Shown piece by piece: positions 43,305-52,105 of a stretch of 64,000 nucleotides of DNA. This stretch comes from Achromobacter marplatensis (GTDB lineage Bacteria > Pseudomonadota > Gammaproteobacteria > Burkholderiales > Burkholderiaceae_B). The DNA lies in NCBI RefSeq assembly GCF_002209535.1, contig NZ_NJIG01000007.1, forward strand, positions 310,001-374,000, given 5' to 3'. Below the pieces are notes generated by a model that was not told the origin of the DNA, ran no database searches, and worked only from the letters and a program-made list of their open reading frames with translations. Both the position numbers and the translations under genes were made by a program. The first letter of the stretch is position 1. The number at the start of each line of letters is the position of its first letter.

Positions 43305-44464
43305 TCGTCTTGCTCCTTTTTCGATGGGGGGGACGCCAGTGCGGCGTCCGAAAAACGCTCAATCCGGAACGGCGCGATCGGCATGTCCGTCGCGCCGGTG
43401 GTGATCAGGTCGGCCATGATGCGGCCGACGATCGGCCCCAGCTCGAAGCCGTGCGCCGAAAAGCCGAATGCGTGAAAAGCGGTCTCGTGGCGGCTGCTGC
43501 GCCCGATCACCGGGATCTCGTCCGGCATGGCCGCTTCGATGCCCGCCCATCCCCGGTTCACCACGGCGTCCCGCATGTGCGGGAACAGGTCGCATACCGT
43601 GCGGGCGCCTTCGGCCAACGAACGGAAATCCAGTTCGGTCCATTCCGCGTCGCGGTCGACCCAGGCGCGGCGCCCGCCGCCGATCAGCACCGTGCCGTTC
43701 GTGCGCTGCTTGAACGATAGCGCGCGCCCGGTGCCCAGCACCACGGGATCCAGGAAATGGTCCATGCGCAACGTCACCAGCATCATGGGGCTGATCGCGG
43801 TCAGCGGCACAGGCTCGCCCCATTGCGCGGCGATGCGGTCGGCCCACGCGCCCGCGCAGTTCAGCACCTGCGGCGCGGTGTACGTGCCGGCATCGGTGTC
43901 CACGCGCCATTGGCCATCTGCGCGTGTGACGCCGTCCACCCGGACGCCCTCCAGGAAACGCGCGCCCAGGCTGGCAGCCTTCAGGCGGAACGCCAACGTC
44001 GTGCGATACGGGTCGGCGGCCGCATCCTCGCGCGCAATCAAGCCGCCCTGGATGGTGGGCGCCAGCGCCGGGATCATGTCCAGCAAGTCCTCGGGGCTGA
44101 TCCACTGCTCGTGCGTGTAGCCGTGGCCGGTCATCGTCTGCAGGCGCTGTTGCAGGGTCTGGGCATCCGCGGCGTTCTCCGCCACCCGTACCTGCCCATG
44201 CTGTTCGAAGCCGCAATCGTCATCTACCAGGTCGCCGATGCGGTACCAGAGTTCGCGCGAGGCCAAGGCCAGCGGCACCTCGGCCAGATGCCGTGCCAGG
44301 GTGCGCACGCCGCCCGCATTCACGCCGGAGGCGTGCCGCCCCACGTAGTTCTTTTCGATCACCAGGGCGCGCACGCCCGCGCGCGCCAGATGCAGCGCCG
44401 CCGAACTGCCGTGCAGGCCCCCGCCGATGATGATGACCTCTGCCGACCGCGTTGCACCGGTCAT
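43301..44464 (-). CDS. FAD-dependent DAO-type oxidoreductase, substrate-oxidising subunit
   Basis: 387 aa. The N-terminal EVIIIGGGLHGSSAALHLARAG is the FAD dinucleotide motif (GxGxxG near residues 13-18), and a C-terminal AFGFSAHGFELGPIVG segment closes the FAD site. It belongs to the DAO/GlyDH family that oxidises C-N bonds of amino acids and imino acids. Together with the neighbouring FAD/[2Fe-2S] and small [2Fe-2S] proteins it matches the HcnABC / opine-oxidase type three-subunit dehydrogenases. It is closest in motif pattern to the protein at 61500-62672: both share ASGVN-x-GGVR and FRIER near the ends. Cytoplasmic or membrane-associated. Confidence 0.9.
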   Translation of the reverse strand: MTGATRSAEVIIIGGGLHGSSAALHLARAGVRALVIEKNYVGRHASGVNAGGVRTLARHLAEVPLALASRELWYRIGDLVDDDCGFEQHGQVRVAENAADAQTLQQRLQTMTGHGYTHEQWISPEDLLDMIPALAPTIQGGLIAREDAAADPYRTTLAFRLKAASLGARFLEGVRVDGVTRADGQWRVDTDAGTYTAPQVLNCAGAWADRIAAQWGEPVPLTAISPMMLVTLRMDHFLDPVVLGTGRALSFKQRTNGTVLIGGGRRAWVDRDAEWTELDFRSLAEGARTVCDLFPHMRDAVVNRGWAGIEAAMPDEIPVIGRSSRHETAFHAFGFSAHGFELGPIVGRIMADLITTGATDMPIAPFRIERFSDAALASPPSKKEQDE

Positions 44465-44468
44465 GGCG

Positions 44469-45911
44469 TCACTTTTTCAGTCGGACGACGGCTTGACGGG
44501 AATCGTCGGTCTGCGGCAGCGACGCAAGCTCTCCCAAGGTCAGCGGCTTGGTCGGGAAGCGCAGCCGGTAATAGCCCACCTCCTGCGTCGGCACGCCGCG
44601 CTCTTCAGCGATGATCTCGGCCACGGTCAGCCCGCAGAAGCGGCCCTGGCAGGGCCCCATGCCGCAACGCAGGAAAGCCTTCATCTGGTTCGGCCCGCTG
44701 CAGCCCAGCTTGACGGTCTCGCGCACCTGCGCGGCCGTGACTTCCTCGCAGCGGCAGACGATGGTGTCACCGACGGGGCGCCGGAAGGCGTCAGGCGCCT
44801 TGTAGAGCGCGTCGAAGAACTCGCGGCCCCTCACGGCACGGGCCAAGGCGTCGCGCGGCGCCACGGCCTCGCTGTCGCGTTTACGGGCATCGATGCGGCC
44901 CAGCAGATGCGCCGCCTGCAACGCGGCCAGACGCCCGCGGTGCTCGGCCGCCAATGCGCCCGCGATGCCGGCGCCATCGCCCGCCATGCCGATGCCGTCG
45001 ACCGAGGTCAGCCCCCATTCGTCGACCTGCGGCTCCCAACAGTCCAGCGCGTCGTTCCAGCGGTGCTCCACGCCCACCGCGCGCGACAGGTTCACGTTGG
45101 GGACCACGCCCTGGTGCAGCATCAGCTGATCGGCAGGCAGCGTCTTCGTGACCCCGCCGGCGGTGTAGCGCACGCTAAGCAGCTTGTCTTCGCCCAGCGC
45201 TTCCAGCGACGTCACGCCCTTGACGATGGGCACGGCGGCCTTGACGGCGCGCAGCAGCTTCAGCCCTTTACCCAGATAGGGCGACCGCAGGAAACCCCAG
45301 ACCTTGGACAGCGCCTGGCCCATGCGTCCGGGCGGCGTGGTTTCCAGCAGCGCGTCGATCTTCACGCCGGCGTTCAGGTATTGCCAGGCCACCAGATACA
45401 GCAGCGGGCCGCTGCCGGCCAGCACAGTGCGGTCGGCCGGCACCACGCCCGCGGATTTCAGCAGGATCTGCGCCGCGCCCGCCGTAATGACGCCGGGCAG
45501 CGTCCAGCCCGGGATGGGAAAGGGACGCTCCTGGGCGCCCGTGGCCAGCAGCAGCCGGCGCGCGTGCACGATGCGCGCCTCGCCCGCCACCGAATACGCC
45601 ACCTCGAAGCCTTTCTCCGGATGCGGGGCCGTATGTTCCGCCACGGCCCAGACAGTGGCGCCCGGCACATAGCGCGCGCCGGACTGCTGGAAGGGAGCGA
45701 CCAGCGACGCCCCATGCCAATAGTCTTCGCCCAGGATGCTGCGGTCGGTCACGGGCGTGGTGGTGATGGCCCGATAGATCTGTCCGCCCGGCGCCGGCTG
45801 TTCATCCAGCAGCACCGTGTCCACTCCCAGGCCGGCGGCCAGCGTCGCCGCCGCCAGTCCCGCCGGGCCTGCACCCACCACCAGCAAATCGCATTGCGTC
45901 GTATCGATCAT
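44469..45911 (-). CDS. FAD/NAD(P)-binding oxidoreductase with C-terminal [2Fe-2S] (HcnB/OoxA-like)
   Basis: 480 aa. The FAD motif VVGAGPAGLAAATLAAGLG lies near residues 11-29, and APGGQIYR near 41-48 is characteristic of these subunits. A second, NAD(P)-type Rossmann motif (VLAGSGPLLYL) lies near 160-170. The last 100 residues carry a BFD-like iron-sulfur motif with Cys-Arg-Cys and CQGRFC. ATG 45911 overlaps the small ferredoxin-like gene by 4 bp, so the upstream in-frame extension is rejected. This subunit should pass electrons from the DAO subunit to an acceptor. Confidence 0.9.
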   Translation of the reverse strand: MIDTTQCDLLVVGAGPAGLAAATLAAGLGVDTVLLDEQPAPGGQIYRAITTTPVTDRSILGEDYWHGASLVAPFQQSGARYVPGATVWAVAEHTAPHPEKGFEVAYSVAGEARIVHARRLLLATGAQERPFPIPGWTLPGVITAGAAQILLKSAGVVPADRTVLAGSGPLLYLVAWQYLNAGVKIDALLETTPPGRMGQALSKVWGFLRSPYLGKGLKLLRAVKAAVPIVKGVTSLEALGEDKLLSVRYTAGGVTKTLPADQLMLHQGVVPNVNLSRAVGVEHRWNDALDCWEPQVDEWGLTSVDGIGMAGDGAGIAGALAAEHRGRLAALQAAHLLGRIDARKRDSEAVAPRDALARAVRGREFFDALYKAPDAFRRPVGDTIVCRCEEVTAAQVRETVKLGCSGPNQMKAFLRCGMGPCQGRFCGLTVAEIIAEERGVPTQEVGYYRLRFPTKPLTLGELASLPQTDDSRQAVVRLKK

Positions 45912-46216
45912 GCCTGCACCTTGCGCGCGCCCAGTTGGCGCTCGATCTTCATGCCTTCGCGCACGGCCGTCATGCAGCCCTGCTGGTTCGCCTGCCCGTC
46001 GATGGTGACCAGGCAGTCGTAGCACACGCCCATCATGCAATACGGCCCGCGCGGCACCTCGTTCACGGCCGTATCGCGACAGGCCGACACGCCGCCGGCG
46101 AAGAGGGCCGCCGCTACGCTGTCACCCTGCCGGCATTGCAGTTCGGCCCCGTTGACCGTCACGCGCACCGGCGCGCCTTGCGTCTGGCGCTGCGCCTCGT
46201 CAAGCCTCTTGAACAT
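45908..46216 (-). CDS. Small [2Fe-2S] ferredoxin-like subunit (HcnA-like)
   Basis: 102 aa, the size of HcnA-type gamma subunits. The plant-type [2Fe-2S] cluster ligands are Cys60, Cys65, Cys68 and Cys81 (GPYCMMGVCYDC then QQGC). ATG 46216 has a GGAGG ribosome site and is preferred over an ATG 13 codons upstream. It overlaps the DAO gene before it by 17 bp and the FAD/[2Fe-2S] gene after it by 4 bp, so the three are translated together. Confidence 0.92.
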   Translation of the reverse strand: MFKRLDEAQRQTQGAPVRVTVNGAELQCRQGDSVAAALFAGGVSACRDTAVNEVPRGPYCMMGVCYDCLVTIDGQANQQGCMTAVREGMKIERQLGARKVQA

Positions 46217-47357
46217 GGAACCTCCGGGTCGAGAAGGGCGCCATGTCGTCGGCAAGCTTGCCGGCCACGATCATGGGCGCCAGATTGAGGGCGTGCGCGG
46301 CGGCCAGCGTCACGCCGCTGTGACAGGTGGCGACGAAGGCGCCGGGGCACGTTTCGGATTGCTGATAGATCGGGAAGCCGTCCTTGGACATCACGCGCAG
46401 CGCCGCCCAACTGCGCACCACGCGGACGTCCCGCAAGGCGGGCAGGGTGCGCACGGCGCGATCGGCCAGCGTGCCCAGGATCGGCAGGCCCACCAGGTTG
46501 TCCACATAGCCCGCTTCCTCTTGCGAGTCGCCGATCAGCCACGTGCCCTCGTCGGTTTGGCGCAGGGTGGACAGCGGCGTCTCCAGCATGCGGCGCGTGC
46601 GTTCCAGCACCACGATCTGGCCGCGCTGCGGGCGCACCGGCACATCCAGGCCCACCTGCACGCCCAGGTCCTTGTTCGACAGGCCCGAGGCCAGCACGAC
46701 CTTGCGCGCACGCACGGTGCCGGCAGGCGTGTCGATCTCGAACACGCCGTCGCGCTGCTTGATGCTGCGCGCCGGACGGCGCGGCAGGTAATCCACAACC
46801 CGCTGTGCAAAACTCATGTGCAGCGCGCGCAGCAGCTTCAGCGGATTGGCGATGCCATCCACCGGCGTCCACGTCGCGCCCCGCACCTCGGGGCCGATGC
46901 CGGGCACCAGGTCCGCGACCTCCGCGCGGTCCAGCAGCTTCCAGTCGTATTGCGCCATGCCGGGCTGCGCCAGCAGGGTCTGCATGAACTTGGCGCGGGC
47001 CTCCATCTCTTCATCGCTCAAGAGCGCATGCAGGCCGCCGCGCTGCTCAAGATGCACGTCCACGCCGGTTTCCTCCAGCAGCTGCGCGGCAAGCCGCGGC
47101 CAGCCCGAGGCCGACGTCATCGTCCACACGCCGTAGCGCGGCAGGCCCATGCCCTTGCTCTGCACCCACACCAGCCCGAAGTTGCCGCGCGACGCGCGAT
47201 ACGCCACATCGCCCTCGTCCAGCACCGCCACATGCTCCAGCTCGCGCCGCAAGCCGTAGGCGATCGCGGAGCCCACCAGCCCGCCGCCGATCACCGCGGC
47301 GTCGTAGATGCCGCGATGCACGGGCGCGCGGGGCGCCAATTCTTTCTCGTCCGTCAT
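46200..47357 (-). CDS. FAD-dependent DAO-type oxidoreductase, second subunit
   Basis: 385 aa with FAD motif AAVIGGGLVGSAIAYGL (GxGxxG near residues 24-29) and a C-terminal CHSGVTLAAAHAL segment over the flavin. It is a DAO-family member of the same size as the 43301-44464 protein but differs in the N-terminal signature (RASRGNFGLVWVQSKG instead of ASGVN-x-GGVR), so it is not a recent duplicate. It overlaps the permease stop by 1 bp and the ferredoxin-like gene by 17 bp. It may be an alternative substrate-oxidising subunit sharing the electron-transfer partners, or a separate amino-acid oxidase or dehydrogenase. Confidence 0.9.
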   Translation of the reverse strand: MTDEKELAPRAPVHRGIYDAAVIGGGLVGSAIAYGLRRELEHVAVLDEGDVAYRASRGNFGLVWVQSKGMGLPRYGVWTMTSASGWPRLAAQLLEETGVDVHLEQRGGLHALLSDEEMEARAKFMQTLLAQPGMAQYDWKLLDRAEVADLVPGIGPEVRGATWTPVDGIANPLKLLRALHMSFAQRVVDYLPRRPARSIKQRDGVFEIDTPAGTVRARKVVLASGLSNKDLGVQVGLDVPVRPQRGQIVVLERTRRMLETPLSTLRQTDEGTWLIGDSQEEAGYVDNLVGLPILGTLADRAVRTLPALRDVRVVRSWAALRVMSKDGFPIYQQSETCPGAFVATCHSGVTLAAAHALNLAPMIVAGKLADDMAPFSTRRFHVQEA

Positions 47358-48157
47358 TAGCGTCCCTTTCCTACAAACAGCTTTTCCAGGCCGACCACGC
47401 GGTCCAGAATGAATATGGCGATGATCGTGACATAGATCAGCACAGCCGACACGGCGGTCACCAGCGGGTCGATGGTGTCTTCGATATGCAGGAAGATGCG
47501 TACCGGCAGCGTGGTCGTGGAGGGCGATGCGATGAAGATCGACATCGTCAGCTCATCGAAACTGGTGATGAAGGCGATGACCCAGCCGCTGACCACCCCG
47601 GGCAGCAGCAAGGGCAGCACCACGCGGCGAAAGGCCGTCCAGTTCGAGGCGCCCAGCGACTGCGCCGCACGCTCCAGCGCCGGGTCGATGCCGGTGGCCG
47701 ACGCCAGCACCAGGCGCAGTGCATACGGCATGACCAGGATGACGTGCGCGATCACGAGGCCCACGTAGGTACCTGCCAGGTCCACCGTCGTGAAGAACTT
47801 CAGAAAGGCCAGGCCCAGCACCACGTGCGGGATCATCAGCGGCGACAGGAAGAAGGCCACCAGCGCCTCACGGCCACGGAAGCGATTGCGGGCCAGCGCC
47901 AGCGCGCTGGGCACCGCCAGTGCGATCGCCAGCGTGGCCGACAAGGTGCCCAACCCCAAGCTGAACCAGAACGCCTCGATAAAGCGCGGGTTGTCCAGGA
48001 TGGCTCGGAACCAGCGCAGTGACAGCCCCCCCGTGGGCAGCGAGATGAAGCCCTCGGAGGTGAACGCCACCGCGCACACCATGACGATGGGCGCCAGGAT
48101 GAACAGGATGAATACCGCATGGAAGATCAGGCCGATGGGGCCGTTTCGAAATTGCAT
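47357..48157 (-). CDS. ABC transporter permease (PotC type)
   Basis: 266 aa with six predicted helices. The EAA loop (ERAAQSLGASNWTAFRRVVLP near residues 176-196, split as ERAAQSLGAS and FRRVVLP) is the ATPase contact, as in spermidine/putrescine permeases. ATG 48157 begins the conserved hydrophobic part; it lies 1 bp after the preceding permease stop. With the next gene it forms the heterodimeric channel of the operon's importer. Confidence 0.92.
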   Translation of the reverse strand: MQFRNGPIGLIFHAVFILFILAPIVMVCAVAFTSEGFISLPTGGLSLRWFRAILDNPRFIEAFWFSLGLGTLSATLAIALAVPSALALARNRFRGREALVAFFLSPLMIPHVVLGLAFLKFFTTVDLAGTYVGLVIAHVILVMPYALRLVLASATGIDPALERAAQSLGASNWTAFRRVVLPLLLPGVVSGWVIAFITSFDELTMSIFIASPSTTTLPVRIFLHIEDTIDPLVTAVSAVLIYVTIIAIFILDRVVGLEKLFVGKGR

Positions 48158-48158
48158 C

Positions 48159-49025
48159 TCAGGCTCCCGACTGGTTGAAGACGGCGCCGTACCTGCGCTC
48201 GATGATCCGATTGGCCGATAGCAGCACAACCACCGTCGCCAACAGCAGCACCACCGCCAACGCCGCGCCCAACGGCCAGTTCAGCGTGTTCAGGAATTCG
48301 TCGTAGGCAGCCGTGGCCACGTTCTTCAACCGGCGTCCGCCAATGATGGCCGGCGTGGCAAAGGAGCTGGCCGCCATCGCGAACACCATGATCGCGCCCG
48401 ACAGAATGCCCGGCATGACTTGCGGCACGATGACGCGGCGGATCACGGTGAACTGGGTCGCGCCCAAGGACAACGCGGCCGCTTCCGTCGCCGGGTTGAT
48501 CCGCTGCAGCGACGCCCACACCGAGATCACCATGAACGGCACCAGCACGTGCGTCAGCGCAATGGCCACGCCCAGGTTGCTGTACATCAGGTCCACGGGC
48601 GTCGAGATCAGCCCGATACCCATCAAGGCCTTGTTGATCAGGCCGGTGGAACCGAACAGCAGCGCCCAGCCTAGAGTGCGCACCACCACCGAAATCAAGA
48701 GCGGCCCAAGCACCACCATCAGGAACAGCCCCTTCCACGGGTTGGCCATGCGCGACAACACGTAGGCCTCGGCCGTGCCCAGCACCAGACAGGCCAGCGT
48801 GACGGCGGCCGCCACGCCGAAGGTGCGCGCGTAGATCTCGTAGTAGTAGCCGTCGGTCAGAATCTCGATGTAGTTCTTCCACGTGAACGTGGCCTGCATG
48901 CCGCCGTAGAACTGGAAGTCGAAGAAGCTGATCAGGAACACCAGCGCCATCGGCACCACCAGGAAGGTGGCGTACACCACCAGCGCCGGCGCGCTCAGCA
49001 CCCAGGGGTTGGCGCGCGCGCTCAT
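48159..49025 (-). CDS. ABC transporter permease (PotB type)
   Basis: 288 aa inner-membrane protein. An N-terminal hydrophobic helix (LSAPALVVYATFLVVPMALV) is followed by five more helices and the EAA loop TEAAALSLGATQFTVIRRVIVP near residues 186-207, split as TEAAALSLGA and IRRVIVP. ATG 49025 overlaps the ATPase stop by 4 bp, which rules out the longer upstream frame. Confidence 0.92.
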   Translation of the reverse strand: MSARANPWVLSAPALVVYATFLVVPMALVFLISFFDFQFYGGMQATFTWKNYIEILTDGYYYEIYARTFGVAAAVTLACLVLGTAEAYVLSRMANPWKGLFLMVVLGPLLISVVVRTLGWALLFGSTGLINKALMGIGLISTPVDLMYSNLGVAIALTHVLVPFMVISVWASLQRINPATEAAALSLGATQFTVIRRVIVPQVMPGILSGAIMVFAMAASSFATPAIIGGRRLKNVATAAYDEFLNTLNWPLGAALAVVLLLATVVVLLSANRIIERRYGAVFNQSGA

Positions 49026-50083
49026 GACGGGCGGCCTTGCGGCGCAGACGCCACCGTGCACATGTCCTGCGCGCGCCAGCGCAGGTGCACGGTCTCGCCT
49101 TCTGCGGGCACCGGCACGCCGTCGTTCTGCCGGATCACCATCACTTCGCCCACCGACGTCTCTACCTGGCACAACCAATGGTTGCCCTGGAACACGCGCG
49201 TCTTCATGCGGCCGGGCAACGCACAGGCGGCCGGTTCGGAAAACAGGATCTTCTCGGGCCGCACGATCACCGCGCCCTGCGGCACCGGCGCGCCGGCCAT
49301 CGGAATGTGCGCCTCGCCCACGCGGGCGCGCGTCTCGTCGCCATACTGCTCGGACAGCGGCGTGAACACATTGGCCTTGCCCAGGAAGCCGCCCACGAAA
49401 TGGCTGGCCGGCCCTTCATACGCCTGGAAGGGGTCCGCCACCTGTTCCACGCGGCCCTGGTTCATCACCACGATGCGGTCCGACAGCGCCAGCGCTTCGG
49501 ACTGGTCGTGCGTCACCAGAATGGTGGTGGTGCCGATCGTGCGCTGGATGCTGCGCAGTTCCAGCTGCATTTCCTCGCGCAGCTTGGCATCCAGGTTGGA
49601 CAGCGGTTCGTCCAGCAATAGCACGCTGGGCCGGATGACCAGCGCGCGCGCCAGCGCCACGCGTTGCTGCTGCCCACCGGACATGCGCGCCGGATGGCGG
49701 TCCGCCAGATGCGACAGGCCCACCAGCTTCAGCGCGTCAGCCACGCGCGACTCGCGTTCGTCTTTCTTCACCCGCTGCATCTCCAGGCCGAACGACACGT
49801 TCTCGGCGGCGGTCATGTGCGGGAACAGCGCGTAGTTCTGGAACACCAGGCCCAGGCCGCGCTTGTTCGCCGGCACGCGGCTGACGTCGCGGCCATCCAG
49901 CAAGATGCTGCCACCGGAGGGTTCGACAAAACCCGCGATCATCTGCAGGGTGGTCGTCTTGCCGCAGCCCGACGGCCCTAGCAAGGAAATGAACTCGCCC
50001 CGGTTCACCGACAGGCTCAGCGCTTCGACGGCGGTCGTGTCGCCGTAGCGTTTGGAGAGGCGGTCCAACACTAGATAGGTCAT
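49022..50083 (-). CDS. ABC transporter ATP-binding protein (PotA type)
   Basis: 353 aa. Walker A GPSGCGKTT lies near residues 37-45, the signature MSGGQQQRVALARAL near 135-149, and Walker B LLLDEPLSNLD near 157-167. From about residue 240 it carries a TOBE regulatory/ligand domain, as in PotA and CysA-type ATPases. ATG 50083 starts at MTYLVLDRLSKRYG; a longer frame exists but is not needed. It follows the receptor gene after 55 bp. Confidence 0.94.
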   Translation of the reverse strand: MTYLVLDRLSKRYGDTTAVEALSLSVNRGEFISLLGPSGCGKTTTLQMIAGFVEPSGGSILLDGRDVSRVPANKRGLGLVFQNYALFPHMTAAENVSFGLEMQRVKKDERESRVADALKLVGLSHLADRHPARMSGGQQQRVALARALVIRPSVLLLDEPLSNLDAKLREEMQLELRSIQRTIGTTTILVTHDQSEALALSDRIVVMNQGRVEQVADPFQAYEGPASHFVGGFLGKANVFTPLSEQYGDETRARVGEAHIPMAGAPVPQGAVIVRPEKILFSEPAACALPGRMKTRVFQGNHWLCQVETSVGEVMVIRQNDGVPVPAEGETVHLRWRAQDMCTVASAPQGRPS

Positions 50084-50138
50084 GAAAGCTCCCGTGGGCG
50101 GCGCGCGGCGCCGCCCCGTATTCACTGCCGGCTGCGCG

Positions 50139-51170
50139 TCAGCGCTCGATTTCCCGCGTCCAGCGCTTGTTCCAGTCGTCGCGGTTCTGGTTGACCGTGT
50201 CCCAATCGATCACGATCAGGTCAGCGGCGCGCTTGCCGATCGGCAGCGGCACGCGGGGGTCGTCTTCCACCTTGGCCTTTTTGTTGACGGGGCCGTAGCC
50301 GTAGGCGGACGCCAGCTTTTCCTGCACCTCGGGCGTGACCAGGTACTGCACGAAGGCCTGGGCCAGGGGGTTGGTAGCAGACTTGGCCACCGGGCAGACG
50401 GACGACAGCAGGGCATAGGCGCCTTCCTGCGGATAGACGAAGCCCACCGGGAAGCCGGTGTCGGCAAACGACTTGGCGCGGCCGCTGCCCCAGACCGAGA
50501 TCACGGCCTGGCCGCTGGAGAAAAGTTCCGTCATCTTGCCGGGAGACGGCTCGTAGACCAGGACGTTGGGGCCGACCTCGTTCTTGAACGTGGTGAAGCC
50601 GGCGTCGATCTTCTTTTCGCTGCCGCCACCTTCGCGCGCGTATTCCACCAGCGCGTGCAGGCCGTAGGTATTGTTCAGCGGCGGGATGACCAGCTGCTTC
50701 TTGTATTTGGGGTCCTTCAAGTCCTTCCACGACGTGGGCGGCGCCCACTTCTTTTCGTCGAAGACCTTCTTGTTGTACATGATGCCGGTAGCCACGATAC
50801 CGATGGCGACGGCCTTGTCGTCCTTGTAGCGGGCAGTGCCGTAGATGTCGTCGGCGGGCAGGCCCTTGATGGGCTCGCAGAACCCCAGCGCGATGGCCTG
50901 GTACATGGGGCCGTCGTCGATGATGGCCACGTCGATCTGCTGGTTGCTTTTCTGCGCCTGCAGCCGCGCCACCGTGTTGGTGGAATTACCGGCCACATAG
51001 TCCAGCTCCACGCCGTGCTGCTTGGCAAACGGCGGAAAGATGTCCTTGCGCATGATGTCTTCGAATGAACCGCCGTAACCGGCCACCACCAACTTCTGCT
51101 GCGCCGCCACGTTGGCGCTGAGCCCGGCGGCCACCGTTGCCGCCGCGATCACTGCAAGTACCTTGCCCAT
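50139..51170 (-). CDS. ABC transporter substrate-binding protein (PotD-like)
   Basis: 343 aa periplasmic receptor with a signal peptide ending at VAA (residue 23). It starts with LVVAGYGGSFEDIMRKDIFPPF, the opening of family 1 polyamine/opine-type receptors, and contains WAPPTSWKDLKDPKYK near residues 136-151. It is the first gene of the nine-gene operon, transcribed from the region carrying three palindromic operator copies. It is a paralogue of the receptor at 60433-61503 (shared WAPPTSW-x-DL-x-DPKYK and the RW-x-R-x-x-ER end). The ligand probably is the substrate of the flavoenzymes encoded behind it. Confidence 0.93.
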   Translation of the reverse strand: MGKVLAVIAAATVAAGLSANVAAQQKLVVAGYGGSFEDIMRKDIFPPFAKQHGVELDYVAGNSTNTVARLQAQKSNQQIDVAIIDDGPMYQAIALGFCEPIKGLPADDIYGTARYKDDKAVAIGIVATGIMYNKKVFDEKKWAPPTSWKDLKDPKYKKQLVIPPLNNTYGLHALVEYAREGGGSEKKIDAGFTTFKNEVGPNVLVYEPSPGKMTELFSSGQAVISVWGSGRAKSFADTGFPVGFVYPQEGAYALLSSVCPVAKSATNPLAQAFVQYLVTPEVQEKLASAYGYGPVNKKAKVEDDPRVPLPIGKRAADLIVIDWDTVNQNRDDWNKRWTREIER

Positions 51171-51195
51171 GAGAACCCCCGATTGTTGGTACACT

Positions 51196-51270
51196 TTGTC
51201 CGTACATGAATGTCCGGACAAATAATGGATCCGACTAGACATCGTTGTCAATCGGTTATTGTCCGTACAA
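51196..51270. promoter_or_regulatory. Three operator copies of a GntR-type palindrome
   Basis: The 12-mer (A/T)TGTCCG(T/G)ACA(A/T) occurs at 51196-51207 (TTGTCCGTACAT), 51210-51221 (ATGTCCGGACAA) and 51259-51270 (TTGTCCGTACAA), in the 131 bp between the divergent receptor and gntR genes. Site 1 lies 26 bp ahead of the receptor ATG. The arrangement suggests that the GntR protein represses both directions. Confidence 0.72.
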
Positions 51271-51301
51271 ACCCCATATAACAATGCAAGGAGCCCTCCC
51301 C

Positions 51302-52105
51302 ATGACCCGATCTTCCGAGCGCGCGGCCGGCCCTGGCGGAGCACGGCAAGCACGCGGCAAACCGGAATCGCAGGCGCCGGACGCCGACGCGGGCGGCCCT
51401 CGTTACAAGAGCATCTTTCAAACGCTTTCTCAGGACATCAGCACGGGCCGCTACCCTGTCATGACGCTGCTGCCCACCGAACACGAGCTCTGCGACCAGT
51501 TCAACGCCAGCCGCCACACCATCCGCGAAGCCATCCGCATGCTGACGGTGGCCGGCATGGTCTCGCGCCGGCCCGGCGTCGGCACCCGCGTCGAAACCGC
51601 CCGCGCCAGCACCCGGTTCACGCAGCGCATCTCGCAATTCCCCGACCTGCTGCAGTACGCGCGCAATGCGGCGCTGCTGGTGCAGGACGTGCGCACCCTC
51701 AAGCTGCCCAAGCGGCTGGCGGAAGCGCTGGGCTGCGCGGCCGACAAATCCTGGCTGCATATCAACTCCATCAAGACCCTGGACGACCAGGACACCGCCG
51801 CGGCCAGCACGCTGATCTACGCCGACCCCGAACACTCGGACGTGCGCGTCGAGGTCAAGTCGCGCATCTCGCTGCTGCGCCTGATCGAAGACCACTTCGG
51901 CGACCGCATTACCGAGGTCAACCAGGAGTTCTCGGCCACGCCCATCAACGCCACGATCGCCAAGCAGCTCAAGGTCGAACCCAAGACGGCGGGCTTCGTC
52001 ATCACCCGCCGCTACTACGGCGACGGTGGCCTGCTGCTGCTGGCCACCATCACCACCTTCCCGCACGACAAGATGAAGTATTCGATGACGCTCAACGTGG
52101 GGTAG
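51302..52105 (+). CDS. GntR family regulator (HutC/UTRA type)
   Basis: 267 aa. After a hydrophilic N-terminus of about 40 residues comes a winged helix (about 50-115) with TLLPTEHELCDQFNASRHTIREAI, split here as LLPTEHELCDQF and SRHTIREAI. It is followed by a UTRA ligand-binding domain ending in TITTFPHDKMKYSMTL. ATG 51302 has AAGGAG at 51288-51293. It is divergent from the flavoenzyme/ABC operon, with palindromic sites between, so it is the probable local repressor released by the operon's substrate. Its end overlaps the convergent hyuB-like gene by 14 bp. Confidence 0.92.
   Translation: MTRSSERAAGPGGARQARGKPESQAPDADAGGPRYKSIFQTLSQDISTGRYPVMTLLPTEHELCDQFNASRHTIREAIRMLTVAGMVSRRPGVGTRVETARASTRFTQRISQFPDLLQYARNAALLVQDVRTLKLPKRLAEALGCAADKSWLHINSIKTLDDQDTAAASTLIYADPEHSDVRVEVKSRISLLRLIEDHFGDRITEVNQEFSATPINATIAKQLKVEPKTAGFVITRRYYGDGGLLLLATITTFPHDKMKYSMTLNVG

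Noticed and set aside
44469..46216. Cyanide synthase (HcnABC)
   Set aside because: The subunit types match, but the operon has an importer, two DAO subunits and RidA, which suits the wider opine/imino-acid dehydrogenase group. Nothing specific points to glycine-to-cyanide chemistry.
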